From assembly GCA_049975065.1 (NCBI GenBank), contig JBNGDN010000003.1: DNA of 64,000 nt; one strand, given 5' to 3'. The DNA is from Hydrogenovibrio sp049975065. Its GTDB lineage: Bacteria > Pseudomonadota > Gammaproteobacteria > Thiomicrospirales > Thiomicrospiraceae. The position numbers were made by a program, and so were the translations under genes. Numbering within the stretch: the stretch's first letter is position 1; the number at the start of each line of letters is the position of its first letter. The notes beneath the pieces are model-generated. The model was given only the letters and a program-made list of their open reading frames with translations, had not been told where the DNA came from and ran no database searches. Below, piece by piece: positions 49,310 through 57,816 of the stretch.

Positions 49310-49981
49310 TTATCCATTAGGTTCAGCATCACTGCGAATAACACGCGGAACATTGACGCGATTTTCAATTGAGACCGGCTGATAAACCACACGTGACTGG
49401 TCAGCATCATAACGCATCTCAACCTGCCCAATCAGTGGGAAATCCTTGCGCAAAGGGTGACCCACAAAACCATAGTCGGTCAAAATTCGTCTTAAATCAG
49501 GGTGCCCTTGGAAAACAATGCCAAACAAATCAAAAGCTTCGCGCTCATACCAATCCGCACACGCCCAAAGTGACACCACAGAATCCACTACCGGCAAGCG
49601 AGTATCATCTGGGTAGACCTTGACGCGCAGCCGAAGGTTATCCTCAATGGACAACAAATGATAAACAACGGCAAATCGTCTGGGTTGCTCCAATTCGGAA
49701 GCTTCCTCAGTGTCTTCAAAGTCAAAAACGCCTCGACTGTAACCTTGGGATGTCACTTTTCGTGTTTCCCAAGTAACCTCGCCGTACGCCAGGTAATCCA
49801 CGCCACACAAGTCAATGAGTTGTGCAAACTGCAACGTATTTTTAATCGACTCAAGCGCCGAAAACGCCTCTGAAGCCGAAACCTCAAGTGTCAACTCACC
49901 GAACACTATGTCAGATGACACTAGCTGTTCCCCTAGAAGCGCTTGAACACGAACTTGTAAATCGAGTACCGATTGTTTCAT
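49310..49981 (-). CDS. nuoC: NADH-quinone oxidoreductase subunit C
   Basis: A 223-residue 30-kDa-type subunit. The family signature is WYEREAFDLFGIVFQGHPDLRRIL and DYGFVGHPLRKDFPL. It is encoded as a separate gene, 12 bases before nuoD. Confidence 0.96.
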   Translation of the reverse strand: MKQSVLDLQVRVQALLGEQLVSSDIVFGELTLEVSASEAFSALESIKNTLQFAQLIDLCGVDYLAYGEVTWETRKVTSQGYSRGVFDFEDTEEASELEQPRRFAVVYHLLSIEDNLRLRVKVYPDDTRLPVVDSVVSLWACADWYEREAFDLFGIVFQGHPDLRRILTDYGFVGHPLRKDFPLIGQVEMRYDADQSRVVYQPVSIENRVNVPRVIRSDAEPNG

Positions 49982-50004
49982 ATCATTTTCCTGTTAGGCA
50001 AAAA

Positions 50005-50481
50005 CTAACGCGCGATGGTATTGGTGCGTTTAATTTTATTCTGCAATTGGATAATGCCATAGAGCAAGGCTTCAGCCGTTGGCGGACAGCCTGGGACATA
50101 TATATCGACAGGGACGATGCGGTCACACCCTCGCACGACCGAATACGAATAATGATAGTAACCTCCGCCGTTGGCGCAAGACCCCATAGAAATGACCCAT
50201 CTAGGTTCTGCCATTTGATCGTACACTTTACGCAAAGCAGGCGCCATTTTATTAACGAGTGTTCCGGCGACGATCATCACGTCCGATTGACGCGGGCTCG
50301 GTCGAAAAATAATCCCGAAACGGTCTAAATCGTAGCGAGCCGCACCAGCGTGCATCATTTCAACCGCACAGCAGGCTAGGCCAAATGTCATCGGCCATAA
50401 GGAACCCGTTCGTGCCCAGTTGATTAATTTATCTGCAGAGGTGGTCACCACCCCTTCTTTCAAAACGCCTTCTATTCCCAC
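50005..50481 (-). CDS. nuoB: NADH-quinone oxidoreductase subunit B
   Basis: A 158-residue subunit that carries cluster N2, the last electron carrier before quinone. Ligands are the adjacent Cys pair in FGLACCAVEMMHAGAARYD plus MGSCANGGG and VPGCPPTAEALL. The start is GTG 50481: AAGGAG sits 8 bases before it and the resulting N-terminus, MGIEGVLKEGVVTTSADK, matches NuoB of other proteobacteria. It overlaps the nuoA stop by 10 bases. An upstream ATG at 50502 lacks a good ribosome site. Confidence 0.95.
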   Translation of the reverse strand: MGIEGVLKEGVVTTSADKLINWARTGSLWPMTFGLACCAVEMMHAGAARYDLDRFGIIFRPSPRQSDVMIVAGTLVNKMAPALRKVYDQMAEPRWVISMGSCANGGGYYHYSYSVVRGCDRIVPVDIYVPGCPPTAEALLYGIIQLQNKIKRTNTIAR

Positions 50482-50828
50482 TCGAGCGCTCCTTTTTTCC
50501 ATTCGTAGATAAATCCAACGACCAGTAAGGACAAGAAGGCCGCCATGGCCAGCAAGCCATAGGTACCGACCTCTTCCAAAGCAATGGCCCACGGAAAGAG
50601 AAAGGCGATTTCAAGATCGAAAATAATGAACAGAATCGCCACTAGATAGAAGCGGACATCAAATTTCATTCGAGAATCCTCGAAGGCTTCAAAGCCGCAT
50701 TCATAAGGAGAAAGCTTCTCGGAATCCGGCTTCTGCGGACCGAGTAGATAGCCAATTAAAATAGGCCCAACCCCGAACAAAACACCCAGAACAATAAAAA
50801 CAAGAATGGGTAAGTAATTTTCTAGCAT
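50472..50828 (-). CDS. nuoA: NADH-quinone oxidoreductase subunit A
   Basis: A 118-residue subunit with three helices; the conserved cytoplasmic loop is PYECGFEAFEDSRMKFDVRFYLVAILFIIFDLEIAFLFPW. It is the first gene of the nuo operon. ATG 50828 (MLENYLPILV) has AGAGGGG about 10 bases upstream and fits the family start. Confidence 0.96.
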   Translation of the reverse strand: MLENYLPILVFIVLGVLFGVGPILIGYLLGPQKPDSEKLSPYECGFEAFEDSRMKFDVRFYLVAILFIIFDLEIAFLFPWAIALEEVGTYGLLAMAAFLSLLVVGFIYEWKKGALEWE

Positions 50829-50905
50829 AGGTTTCAAGCCCCTCTGATTCAAGACTAAGCATCGTCTTGATGGTGTAAGCACAGTCCTGCACTCACTGCA
50901 TCAAT

Positions 50906-50927
50906 AATCTGCCAGGCCTGGCAGATT
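50906..50927. repeat. Iterated palindrome, copy 17 (between tRNA-Leu and nuoA)
   Basis: The core CCAGGCCTGG (50912-50921) is extended to a perfect 22-base palindrome by AATCTG/CAGATT arms. On either strand it could form a cruciform or short hairpin between the tRNA 3' end and the nuo promoter region. Confidence 0.95.
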
Positions 50928-50934
50928 TTAAATA

Positions 50935-51019
50935 TGGTGCCGATGGCCGGATTTGAACCGGCACGGCTTTCGCCACTACCCCCTCAAGATAGCGTGTCTA
51001 CCAATTTCACCACATCGGC
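50935..51019 (-). tRNA. tRNA-Leu (anticodon GAG)
   Basis: An 85-nt tRNA with the CCA end encoded (50935-50937). The acceptor stem is GCCGATG/CATCGGC, the D-arm TGGTGAAATTGGTAGACACG is typical of leucine tRNAs, the anticodon stem-loop CTATC-TTGAGGG-GGTAG carries GAG, a long variable arm follows, and the T-loop is GGTTCAAATCC. It lies between secG and nuoA; in E. coli the corresponding leuU also follows secG. Confidence 0.96.
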
Positions 51020-51043
51020 TAATTCAATTAATTAAAATTCGTT

Positions 51044-51361
51044 TTACTCCGGTACAACCGGTGTATTCGGCGCTGTCTCTTCAAGTTTCTGCGTCACTGG
51101 CTTGGTCACAACACTTTCATAACCTTTGGCCTGTTGCGCTCCCAGATAAGCCAGTGTCAGACTGGTGACAAAAAAGACCACCGCTACCACAGACGTCACC
51201 TTCAGTAAAAAGCCACTGGAGCCGCTGCTACCAAAAACAGATTGCGATGACCCGCCTCCGAAATTGGCACCGGCGTCTGCGCCTTTGCCGTGTTGCAGCA
51301 GCACCAATACAATCAAAATAAACGCGATGACCAGATGAATCGCCAAAACGATCTGAAACAT
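51044..51361 (-). CDS. secG: Preprotein translocase subunit SecG
   Basis: A 105-residue protein with two transmembrane helices (VLAIHLVIAFILIVLVLLQ and VTSVVAVVFFVTSLTLAYLG) around the conserved loop GKGADAGANFGGGSSQSVFGSSGSSGFL. SecG assists SecYE during protein export. ATG 51361 (MFQIVLAIH) starts one base after the tpiA stop. Confidence 0.95.
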   Translation of the reverse strand: MFQIVLAIHLVIAFILIVLVLLQHGKGADAGANFGGGSSQSVFGSSGSSGFLLKVTSVVAVVFFVTSLTLAYLGAQQAKGYESVVTKPVTQKLEETAPNTPVVPE

Positions 51362-51362
51362 A

Positions 51363-52124
51363 TTATTGTGCTCCCGCTGCACGACAGATGGCGATAAAGT
51401 CATCCGCATTCAAAGACGCACCACCAATCAGGCCGCCATCAATATCCGGCTGATCAAACAATTCAGCCGCATTGTCCGGCTTAACACTGCCGCCATATTG
51501 GATCACTAACTTTTCCGCCACACCTGCATCGTCACCTGCAACCAGACCACGAATAAAGGCATGCACCTCTTGCGCCTGTTCAGCGGAGGCCGTTTTGCCT
51601 GTGCCAATGGCCCAGACCGGTTCATAAGCGACCACAATTTTTTCAAAAGCCGCGACCCCAACCACATCTAGAACAGCACGCATCTGGGTTGAAATCACCG
51701 TTTCCAGGCGACCAGATTCACGCTCTTCCAATGTTTCCCCGACGCATAAAATCGGTGTCAGCCCAGCGGCCAAAGCCGTCTTAACCTTTTGCGCAATAAC
51801 CGTATCCGTTTCACCAAAAAGCGCGCGACGTTCCGAATGTCCTAGAATAACATATTCGCAACTCACATCCTTGAGCATTGCTGCGGAAATTTCGCCGGTA
51901 AAAGCCCCACTCACTGGCTCCACCGCCATATTCTGAGCCCCCAGAGAAACGGCTCCAACCGTCAGACAGGACTGGACATAATCCAGATAAACAGACGGCG
52001 GACAAATCGCCACATCCACTTCCCCAACGGTTTCGGCCTGAGCGTTCAGTCCAGTTACTAAGTGCTTGATTGAGGCTTTATCCCCGTGCATTTTCCAGTT
52101 ACCCGCAACGAATAATCGTCTCAT
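51363..52124 (-). CDS. tpiA: Triosephosphate isomerase
   Basis: A 253-residue TIM-barrel enzyme that interconverts dihydroxyacetone phosphate and glyceraldehyde 3-phosphate. Key residues: Asn/Lys in GNWKMHG, catalytic His in ILGHSERR, catalytic Glu in AYEPVWAIGTG, and the phosphate loop IQYGGSVKPDNA. ATG 52124 is preceded by GGAG at 10 bases. It lies between glmM and secG as in several gammaproteobacteria. Confidence 0.97.
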   Translation of the reverse strand: MRRLFVAGNWKMHGDKASIKHLVTGLNAQAETVGEVDVAICPPSVYLDYVQSCLTVGAVSLGAQNMAVEPVSGAFTGEISAAMLKDVSCEYVILGHSERRALFGETDTVIAQKVKTALAAGLTPILCVGETLEERESGRLETVISTQMRAVLDVVGVAAFEKIVVAYEPVWAIGTGKTASAEQAQEVHAFIRGLVAGDDAGVAEKLVIQYGGSVKPDNAAELFDQPDIDGGLIGGASLNADDFIAICRAAGAQ

Positions 52125-52195
52125 TCCATTTAGTCTCCGACGCAAAATTCCACCTATATTAGCGGTTTCTTTTTTAAATTACAATCTTGACAATT

Positions 52196-53524
52196 TCAAC
52201 AAAATTCTGTTTCGACAACACGTGTCAATTCAGACACTTCCTTCTCTACCTGCTCGATATTTTCACCTTCCACCATCACCCGAATCAAAGGCTCCGTGCC
52301 CGAAGCACGAATCAATACTCGCCCCTTACCGCCCATTCTGAGCTCGGACGCTTTCACAGCCGCCTCCAAAGCCTGATTCGACTGAATATCGGCCAACCCA
52401 TCAATGCGCACATTTTTCAAAATTTGGGGATACTTTTTCATGCCCGCTTTCAGTTCGGACAGTCGATGCCCGGAAGACAACCATCTCGCCACCACCTGAA
52501 GTGCCGCCACTATCCCATCGCCCGTTGAGGTCTTATTCAGGCAAAGCACATGACCTGAAGGCTCAGCCCCCAGCAACCATCCACGTTCCACCAACGCCGA
52601 CATCACATAACGATCGCCCACGGGCGTTCGATGCAATGTTATTCCTTTTTCCTGCAGCGCCTTTTCAAGCCCAAGATTACTCATGACCGTTCCCACAACC
52701 CCTTTGACAGAAGGGGGAGCGGTGCTCGCCAAAATGTAGAGTATTTCATCACCATCCAAAACCGCACCTTGCTCATCCACCATCATGACACGATCGCCGT
52801 CGCCATCAAAGGCAATGCCCAATTGCGCCTTCTCCATCAGCACTCTAGCCTGCAATTGCTCCAGATCGGTTGCCCCGCACTCCTGGTTGATATTCACACC
52901 ATTAGGTTGCACCCCAATCGTCACCACTTCGGCTCCCAGCTCAGTGAAAACCGCCGGTGCAATATGGTAGGTGGCTCCATGAGCGCAATCCAACACCAGC
53001 TTAATGCCATCCAATTTACGAGCACTGTCAAACGTACTTTTACAAAACTCTATATAGCGCCCTGGCGCATCATCAATTCGCCGGGCGCGCCCCAACTCGG
53101 AGGAGTCACAAATGGTTAACTCCTGCTCAAACACTTTCTCAATTTGCAGTTCCATTTCATCGGAAATTTTCTGACCGTTGGCACCGAAAAATTTTATGCC
53201 GTTATCGTAATGCGGGTTGTGAGAAGCACTGATGACAATCCCCGCATCCGCATGAAACGTTTGCGTCAAATAAGCAATGGCCGGCGTCGGCATGGGGCCC
53301 AGCAGCAACACATCAATGCCAGCTGAAATAAACCCTGCCTCCAGTGCCGACTCAAACATATAACCGGAAATGCGCGTATCCTTACCGATCATCACCTTCG
53401 AACCACCCAGCGACTTCAAAACCTGACCCGTTGCCCAGCCAAGCTTCAACACTTGATCTGGGCGAATCAAACCTTTACCCACCTGATTACGAATTCCATC
53501 CGTTCCGAAATATTTTTTTTTCAT
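52196..53524 (-). CDS. glmM: Phosphoglucosamine mutase
   Basis: A 442-residue phosphohexomutase that converts glucosamine 6-phosphate to glucosamine 1-phosphate for cell-wall and lipopolysaccharide precursors. It has KKYFGTDGIRNQVG at the N-terminus, the phosphoserine loop ISASHNPHYDNGIKFFG (Ser near 101), the metal loop AFDGDGDRVMM, the sugar-binding GAEPSGHV and the phosphate-binding RASGTEPLIRVMVE. It follows folP by 77 bases, as in E. coli. Confidence 0.96.
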   Translation of the reverse strand: MKKKYFGTDGIRNQVGKGLIRPDQVLKLGWATGQVLKSLGGSKVMIGKDTRISGYMFESALEAGFISAGIDVLLLGPMPTPAIAYLTQTFHADAGIVISASHNPHYDNGIKFFGANGQKISDEMELQIEKVFEQELTICDSSELGRARRIDDAPGRYIEFCKSTFDSARKLDGIKLVLDCAHGATYHIAPAVFTELGAEVVTIGVQPNGVNINQECGATDLEQLQARVLMEKAQLGIAFDGDGDRVMMVDEQGAVLDGDEILYILASTAPPSVKGVVGTVMSNLGLEKALQEKGITLHRTPVGDRYVMSALVERGWLLGAEPSGHVLCLNKTSTGDGIVAALQVVARWLSSGHRLSELKAGMKKYPQILKNVRIDGLADIQSNQALEAAVKASELRMGGKGRVLIRASGTEPLIRVMVEGENIEQVEKEVSELTRVVETEFC

Positions 53525-53601
53525 AATGCTTCCATATCACGCTGCAAACCATTCCATACTCAGCTGCAAGGGCGGGCGATCGTGCCCCCAACGAACCGAT
53601 T

Positions 53602-54429
53602 TTACAAAAGCGCCAAGGTGACCTCCAAAGCCTGAACCGTCTCAGCCACATCATGCACCCGCACCACCTTTGCGCCTTTCATGGCTGCCAGACTCGCGGC
53701 TGCGACGCTGCCGACCAGGCGTTTGTCTACCGGCAGCTCACCCAATAACTCACCAATCATACGCTTTCGCGAGACCCCCACCAGCAAGGGGTAATTTAAC
53801 GCCGTAAACTCTTCGAGACGCTCAAACAAGGTCACATTATGACTCAGGTTCTTACCGAAACCAAACCCGGGATCCAGTAAAATAGCAGACGATTGAATCC
53901 CCGCCATCTCACAGGCTCGGGCACGTTCACTGAGGTAGTCATAAACCGCATCAAACACCCCCTGAGGATAATCCGGCTGCGATTGCATTGTCTGAGGGTC
54001 GCCACTTTTGTGCATCAGACACACTGCGACATCGGACTGCGACACCAGCGCCATCGCACCCTCCGCTTCCAACGCATTGATGTCATTAATCAGATCAACC
54101 GAGAGCCTCAAAGCCTGTTGCATCACCTCGGGCTTATAGGTATCCACCGACACATACGCATCTGAATATTGCTTCACCCACTCAATCGCCGGCATCACCC
54201 GATCCAATTCCATCTGCAGAGGCACCGGTTCAGCACCAGGCCTGGTCGATTCCCCGCCCACATCAATGATGTCCGCTCCGGCCTCTGTCATCGCCACCAC
54301 CTGTTGAATGACCGCCTCTTTGGAAACAAACTGCCCGCCGTCGGAGAAGGAATCCGGCGTGACATTCAAAATCCCCATTACCAGCGGTCTAGCCTGATGC
54401 GCTTCCTGCAACCTTTCTATCAAATTCAC
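53602..54429 (-). CDS. folP: Dihydropteroate synthase
   Basis: A 275-residue TIM-barrel enzyme of folate synthesis and the target of sulfonamides. Motifs: MGILNVTPDSFSDGG (pterin/PP loop), DVGGESTRPGAEPV, YVSVDTYKPEV, LINDINAL, LLDPGFGFGKN, LVGVSRKRMIG and VRVHDVAE. The start is GTG 54429 with GGGGAG upstream. Palindrome copy 54236 encodes the functional TRPG residues, with Arg read from the codon AGG. The hairpin at 54444 separates it from ftsH. Confidence 0.96.
   Translation of the reverse strand: MNLIERLQEAHQARPLVMGILNVTPDSFSDGGQFVSKEAVIQQVVAMTEAGADIIDVGGESTRPGAEPVPLQMELDRVMPAIEWVKQYSDAYVSVDTYKPEVMQQALRLSVDLINDINALEAEGAMALVSQSDVAVCLMHKSGDPQTMQSQPDYPQGVFDAVYDYLSERARACEMAGIQSSAILLDPGFGFGKNLSHNVTLFERLEEFTALNYPLLVGVSRKRMIGELLGELPVDKRLVGSVAAASLAAMKGAKVVRVHDVAETVQALEVTLALL
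54235..54250 (+). repeat. Iterated palindrome, copy 18 (in folP)
   Basis: ACCAGGCCTGGTCGAT, encoding the conserved TRPG of dihydropteroate synthase on the minus strand. Confidence 0.95.
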
Positions 54430-54443
54430 ACCAATCTCCCCAT

Positions 54444-54469
54444 AAAAAAACCCCAGTTAAGGGGTTTTT
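54444..54469 (-). terminator. Terminator-like hairpin between ftsH and folP
   Basis: On the minus strand AAAACCCC/GGGGTTTT (54461-54468 with 54447-54454, six-base loop) is followed by T residues. It lies between the ftsH stop and the folP start. It may reduce read-through so that folP gets less transcript than ftsH. Confidence 0.82.
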
Positions 54470-54486
54470 CATTACACCGAATTGCT

Positions 54487-56460
54487 TCAATGCAATTTCG
54501 GCTCACCACCTTCAACGCCCTCGTCAGAGGTCATATCCGATTGCGAATCGTGTGTGGCCTTTGCGTCAGAGACACCATCACCCGACACCACCGCCGACGA
54601 GGAGGGATCATCCGAGTCATTAGAACGTTCATGCCAATCTTTCGGCTCACCTGGTTCCTTGCCTTCCATCAAATTTTTAATCTGATCGGCATCAATGGTT
54701 TCATACTGCATCAAGGCGTCTGCCATCGCATGTAACACATCCAGCTTTTCCGTAAGAATCTGCTGAGATCGCTGATAATTACGATCAATCAAGTGACGGA
54801 TTTCGTGATCGATTTCTTTCGAAATCTCACCGGAGACATTAGCGTTACGAGAAGTCCCCATCAAGGAACCATTATCGTCCTCTTCGTACATCAAAGGCCC
54901 CAACTTATCGGACAGCCCCCACTTGGTCACCATGTTACGAGCAATCTGCGTGGCTCGCATAATGTCGTTACTCGCGCCTGTGGTCACCGCATCGGCACCG
55001 AAAATCATTTCTTCCGCAATACGGCCACCGTACAAACTCGATAACTGACTTTCAAGCTTACGTTTACTGTAACTGTATGAATCCTCTTCCGGAAGATACA
55101 TGGTCACGCCCAGCGCTCGTCCGCGCGGCATAATACTGACTTTATAAACCGGATCATGTTCGGGCACCAAATAGCCGACAATGGCATGACCGGCTTCATG
55201 ATAAGCGGTGAGTTTTTTCTCATCCTCACTCATGACCATGCTTCTACGCTCGACCCCCATGAGGATTTTGTCTTTGGCCTTCTCAAAGTGGGACTGCGTC
55301 ACCAATCGATCATTATTACGCGCCGCAAACAACGCAGCCTCGTTCACCAAATTTGCCAGGTCTGCCCCGGAAAAACCAGGCGTACCACGCGCAATAAAGC
55401 TCGGACGCACATCTTCAGCCAAAGGCACCTTTCGCATGTGCACTTTCAGAATCTGCTCGCGACCGCGAACATCCGGCAAACCAACCGTGACTTGACGGTC
55501 AAAACGCCCTGGACGCAATAAAGCCGGATCTAAGACATCCGCACGGTTAGTCGCCGCGATAACGATGATGCCTTCACTGCCTTCGAAACCATCCATCTCC
55601 ACCAACATTTGGTTCAGTGTCTGTTCGCGCTCATCGTTGCCACCGCCCATGCCAGCACCACGACTACGACCCACGGCATCAATTTCATCGATGAAAATAA
55701 TACACGGCGAATGCGCTTTCGCCTGCTCAAACATATCACGCACACGAGACGCCCCTACCCCGACGAACATTTCCACAAAGTCGGAACCGGAAATGCTGAA
55801 AAACGGCACCTTGGCTTCACCGGCAATGGCTTTGGCCAGCAATGTTTTACCCGTTCCAGGTGGTCCCACCATCAGAACGCCGCGTGGAATGTTACCGCCA
55901 AGATTCTGATATTTTTCCGGATCGCGCAAGAAATCCACAATCTCCCCGACTTCTTCCTTGGCCTCATCCGCACCGGCCACATCATCCAACGTGACCTTCA
56001 CCTGATCATCCGTCAACATACGCGCCTTGCTTTTACCAAACGACATAGGACCGCCTTTGCCGCCCAAACCGCCGCCCATGGAGCGCATAAAGAAAATCCA
56101 AATGGCAATCAACAACAACATCGGGAACCAGGAAATGAAAATTTGCATCAGCAAACTTTGCTTTTCAGGTGGCCGCGCCGTCACTTTCACATTATTATTC
56201 AGCAAATCCCCCATCAAACCGGCATCACCGGGGTTATAGGTTGTAAAAGCCTTGCCGTCGGTGAAAACACCGTGAATGGTGCCCCCTTCAATCGAAACCT
56301 GACTGACCGCTCCCTGTCTGACTTGGTCGATAAAGTCCGAATAGGCTAGCTGAGAAGTGCTTCCAGAAAGTTTCTGGCTGCTGAAATGGTTAAAAATGGA
56401 CAACATCACCGTCGCGACCACTGTCCAAATTAAAATGTTTTTCAACATATCATTTTTCAT
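54487..56460 (-). CDS. ftsH: ATP-dependent zinc metalloprotease FtsH
   Basis: A 657-residue inner-membrane AAA protease. Two transmembrane helices (ILIWTVVATVMLSIFNHF and LLMQIFISWFPMLLLIAIWIFFM) flank a periplasmic domain. The AAA module has Walker A GPPGTGKT, Walker B CIIFIDEIDAVG, pore residue region SGSDFVEMFVGVG and the second region of homology. The M41 site is TAYHEAGHAIVGYL (HExxH). A Ser/Asp-rich tail follows. FtsH degrades unassembled membrane proteins and regulators such as LpxC in E. coli. The rlmE-ftsH-folP-glmM order matches E. coli. Confidence 0.97.
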   Translation of the reverse strand: MKNDMLKNILIWTVVATVMLSIFNHFSSQKLSGSTSQLAYSDFIDQVRQGAVSQVSIEGGTIHGVFTDGKAFTTYNPGDAGLMGDLLNNNVKVTARPPEKQSLLMQIFISWFPMLLLIAIWIFFMRSMGGGLGGKGGPMSFGKSKARMLTDDQVKVTLDDVAGADEAKEEVGEIVDFLRDPEKYQNLGGNIPRGVLMVGPPGTGKTLLAKAIAGEAKVPFFSISGSDFVEMFVGVGASRVRDMFEQAKAHSPCIIFIDEIDAVGRSRGAGMGGGNDEREQTLNQMLVEMDGFEGSEGIIVIAATNRADVLDPALLRPGRFDRQVTVGLPDVRGREQILKVHMRKVPLAEDVRPSFIARGTPGFSGADLANLVNEAALFAARNNDRLVTQSHFEKAKDKILMGVERRSMVMSEDEKKLTAYHEAGHAIVGYLVPEHDPVYKVSIMPRGRALGVTMYLPEEDSYSYSKRKLESQLSSLYGGRIAEEMIFGADAVTTGASNDIMRATQIARNMVTKWGLSDKLGPLMYEEDDNGSLMGTSRNANVSGEISKEIDHEIRHLIDRNYQRSQQILTEKLDVLHAMADALMQYETIDADQIKNLMEGKEPGEPKDWHERSNDSDDPSSSAVVSGDGVSDAKATHDSQSDMTSDEGVEGGEPKLH

Positions 56461-56500
56461 AATCCACCTTTGGAATCTAACACTTTGGGTGTTTTTGTCT

Positions 56501-56531
56501 GTTAACCCGAAACCGTTACCATCGGGTTAAC
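56501..56531. promoter_or_regulatory. Perfect 10-bp inverted repeat upstream of ftsH
   Basis: GTTAACCCGA (56501-56510) and TCGGGTTAAC (56522-56531) are separated by 11 bases, 41 bases before the ftsH start. There is no T tract after either arm. It could be an operator for a dimeric regulator, an mRNA leader hairpin, or the end of the rlmE transcript. Confidence 0.5.
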
Positions 56532-56743
56532 TCGAAAATTCGTCATTTTGCATCAAGGCGCAGGCGCGACAGTGCCGAACTTAGCCTAACTTATAAACGT
56601 TTCCGAGTTAATTGCGATCACTTTACCACAAAACGTCATTAATAACGTTTATTAGAGGCCGTCAAACCTGATTGTTTTTCTTAATCACAACCATTGCCAA
56701 GCTTGATTATGACCGCTGTTAAGCTCGAATCTTAACCTTCAGA

Positions 56744-57364
56744 TCAAGCTTTTTTACCGCGGGCTAAAACGTAAATTTCCTTGCTTCTTGGCCGCGATGC
56801 TTTGGGTTTACGCGTAAGGACTTTGGTGTAATCGGTTCTTAACCGATTCAAAAGCGCCTCATACCCCTCTCCTTGAAACACCTTCATGAGCAAATCCCCT
56901 TCCGGCTTGAGCACCTGCTCGGCTAACTCGACACAGAGCTCCACCAAATACATGGCACGGGGAATATCCACCCCTTTATTCCCCGTCATATTCGGTGCCA
57001 TATCGGACATCACCAAATCCACTTCACGATCATCCAAAGCCGCCAGCAACGCTTGATAGACGGCGTCTTCCTGAAAATCCCCCTGAATAAACGTCACCCC
57101 AGCAAAGGGTTCAACAGGCAAAATATCCAAGGCAAACACACCGCCACTCTCACCGACACGCTGGGTCGTCCACTGTGACCAACCGCCGGGCGCGGCACCC
57201 AAGTCAATTACGGTCATGCCCTTTTGAAACAGGCGGTCTTTTTCGTCGATTTCCTGTAATTTATAGATGGCTCGGGAACGCCAGCCATCCTGTTTGGCCT
57301 TATTCACATAATAGTCATCAAAATGTTCTTTTAACCAGCTCGCACTGGATTTACTTCTTGCCAT
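56744..57364 (-). CDS. rlmE: 23S rRNA (uridine-2552-2'-O)-methyltransferase
   Basis: A 206-residue FtsJ/RrmJ family methyltransferase. SAM motif I is VIDLGAAPGGWSQW; VDLVMSDMAPNMTG and LLMKVFQGEGYEALL carry the catalytic Asp and Lys of the K-D-K-E tetrad, with the first Lys in RSRAIYKLQEIDEK. It modifies U2552 of the large-subunit A loop. It is divergent from yhbY, as in E. coli. Confidence 0.96.
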   Translation of the reverse strand: MARSKSSASWLKEHFDDYYVNKAKQDGWRSRAIYKLQEIDEKDRLFQKGMTVIDLGAAPGGWSQWTTQRVGESGGVFALDILPVEPFAGVTFIQGDFQEDAVYQALLAALDDREVDLVMSDMAPNMTGNKGVDIPRAMYLVELCVELAEQVLKPEGDLLMKVFQGEGYEALLNRLRTDYTKVLTRKPKASRPRSKEIYVLARGKKA

Positions 57365-57465
57365 CGTGTTTTATCACTTTTTCCGCTAAAATACGGTTTT
57401 ATCGAAATTCATCCCCCGGCCACCTTTCAACCGGGTCATTCACACTCTTCTTTCTTGGAAATTCA

Positions 57466-57768
57466 ATGTCATCTAAAAAACTCACCAACACCCAAAAACG
57501 CTTTTTAAAAGGTCTTGGTCATGGCCTAAACCCAACCATTTTAATTGGCGCCAACGGTGTAACCGACAACCTCATGCTGGAATTGGAAAGCACCCTGACG
57601 CACCACGAGCTGATCAAAATCAAAATCGCCTCTTCCGACCGGGAGGAACGCAAGCGCATAATCGAACACCTGATTGAAAACACCGGTTCCCAGCTGATTC
57701 AAACGATTGGAAAAACCTGTATTATTTTCCGTCAAAACGACGAATCGCAGTTTCAGTTGCCCAAATGA
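57466..57768 (+). CDS. yhbY: CRM-domain ribosome-assembly RNA-binding protein
   Basis: A 100-residue single-domain CRM protein: LTNTQKRFLKGLGHGLNPTILIGANGVTDNLMLELESTL, then HHELIKIKIASSDREERKRII and IQTIGKTCIIFR. YhbY associates with pre-50S particles in E. coli. ATG 57466 (MSSKKLTNTQ) is the family start; the frame is open far upstream over the rlmE promoter, but that part is not conserved in character. It is divergent from rlmE across about 100 bases. Confidence 0.94.
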   Translation: MSSKKLTNTQKRFLKGLGHGLNPTILIGANGVTDNLMLELESTLTHHELIKIKIASSDREERKRIIEHLIENTGSQLIQTIGKTCIIFRQNDESQFQLPK

Positions 57769-57816
57769 TTCGCCATTCGCGCTCACGCAAACCGCGCAGT
57801 GACTCATCAAACGAGT

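Noticed and set aside
57175..57465. Long N-terminal extension of yhbY
   Set aside because: The added residues lie over the rlmE 5' region and promoter; the family start is at 57466.
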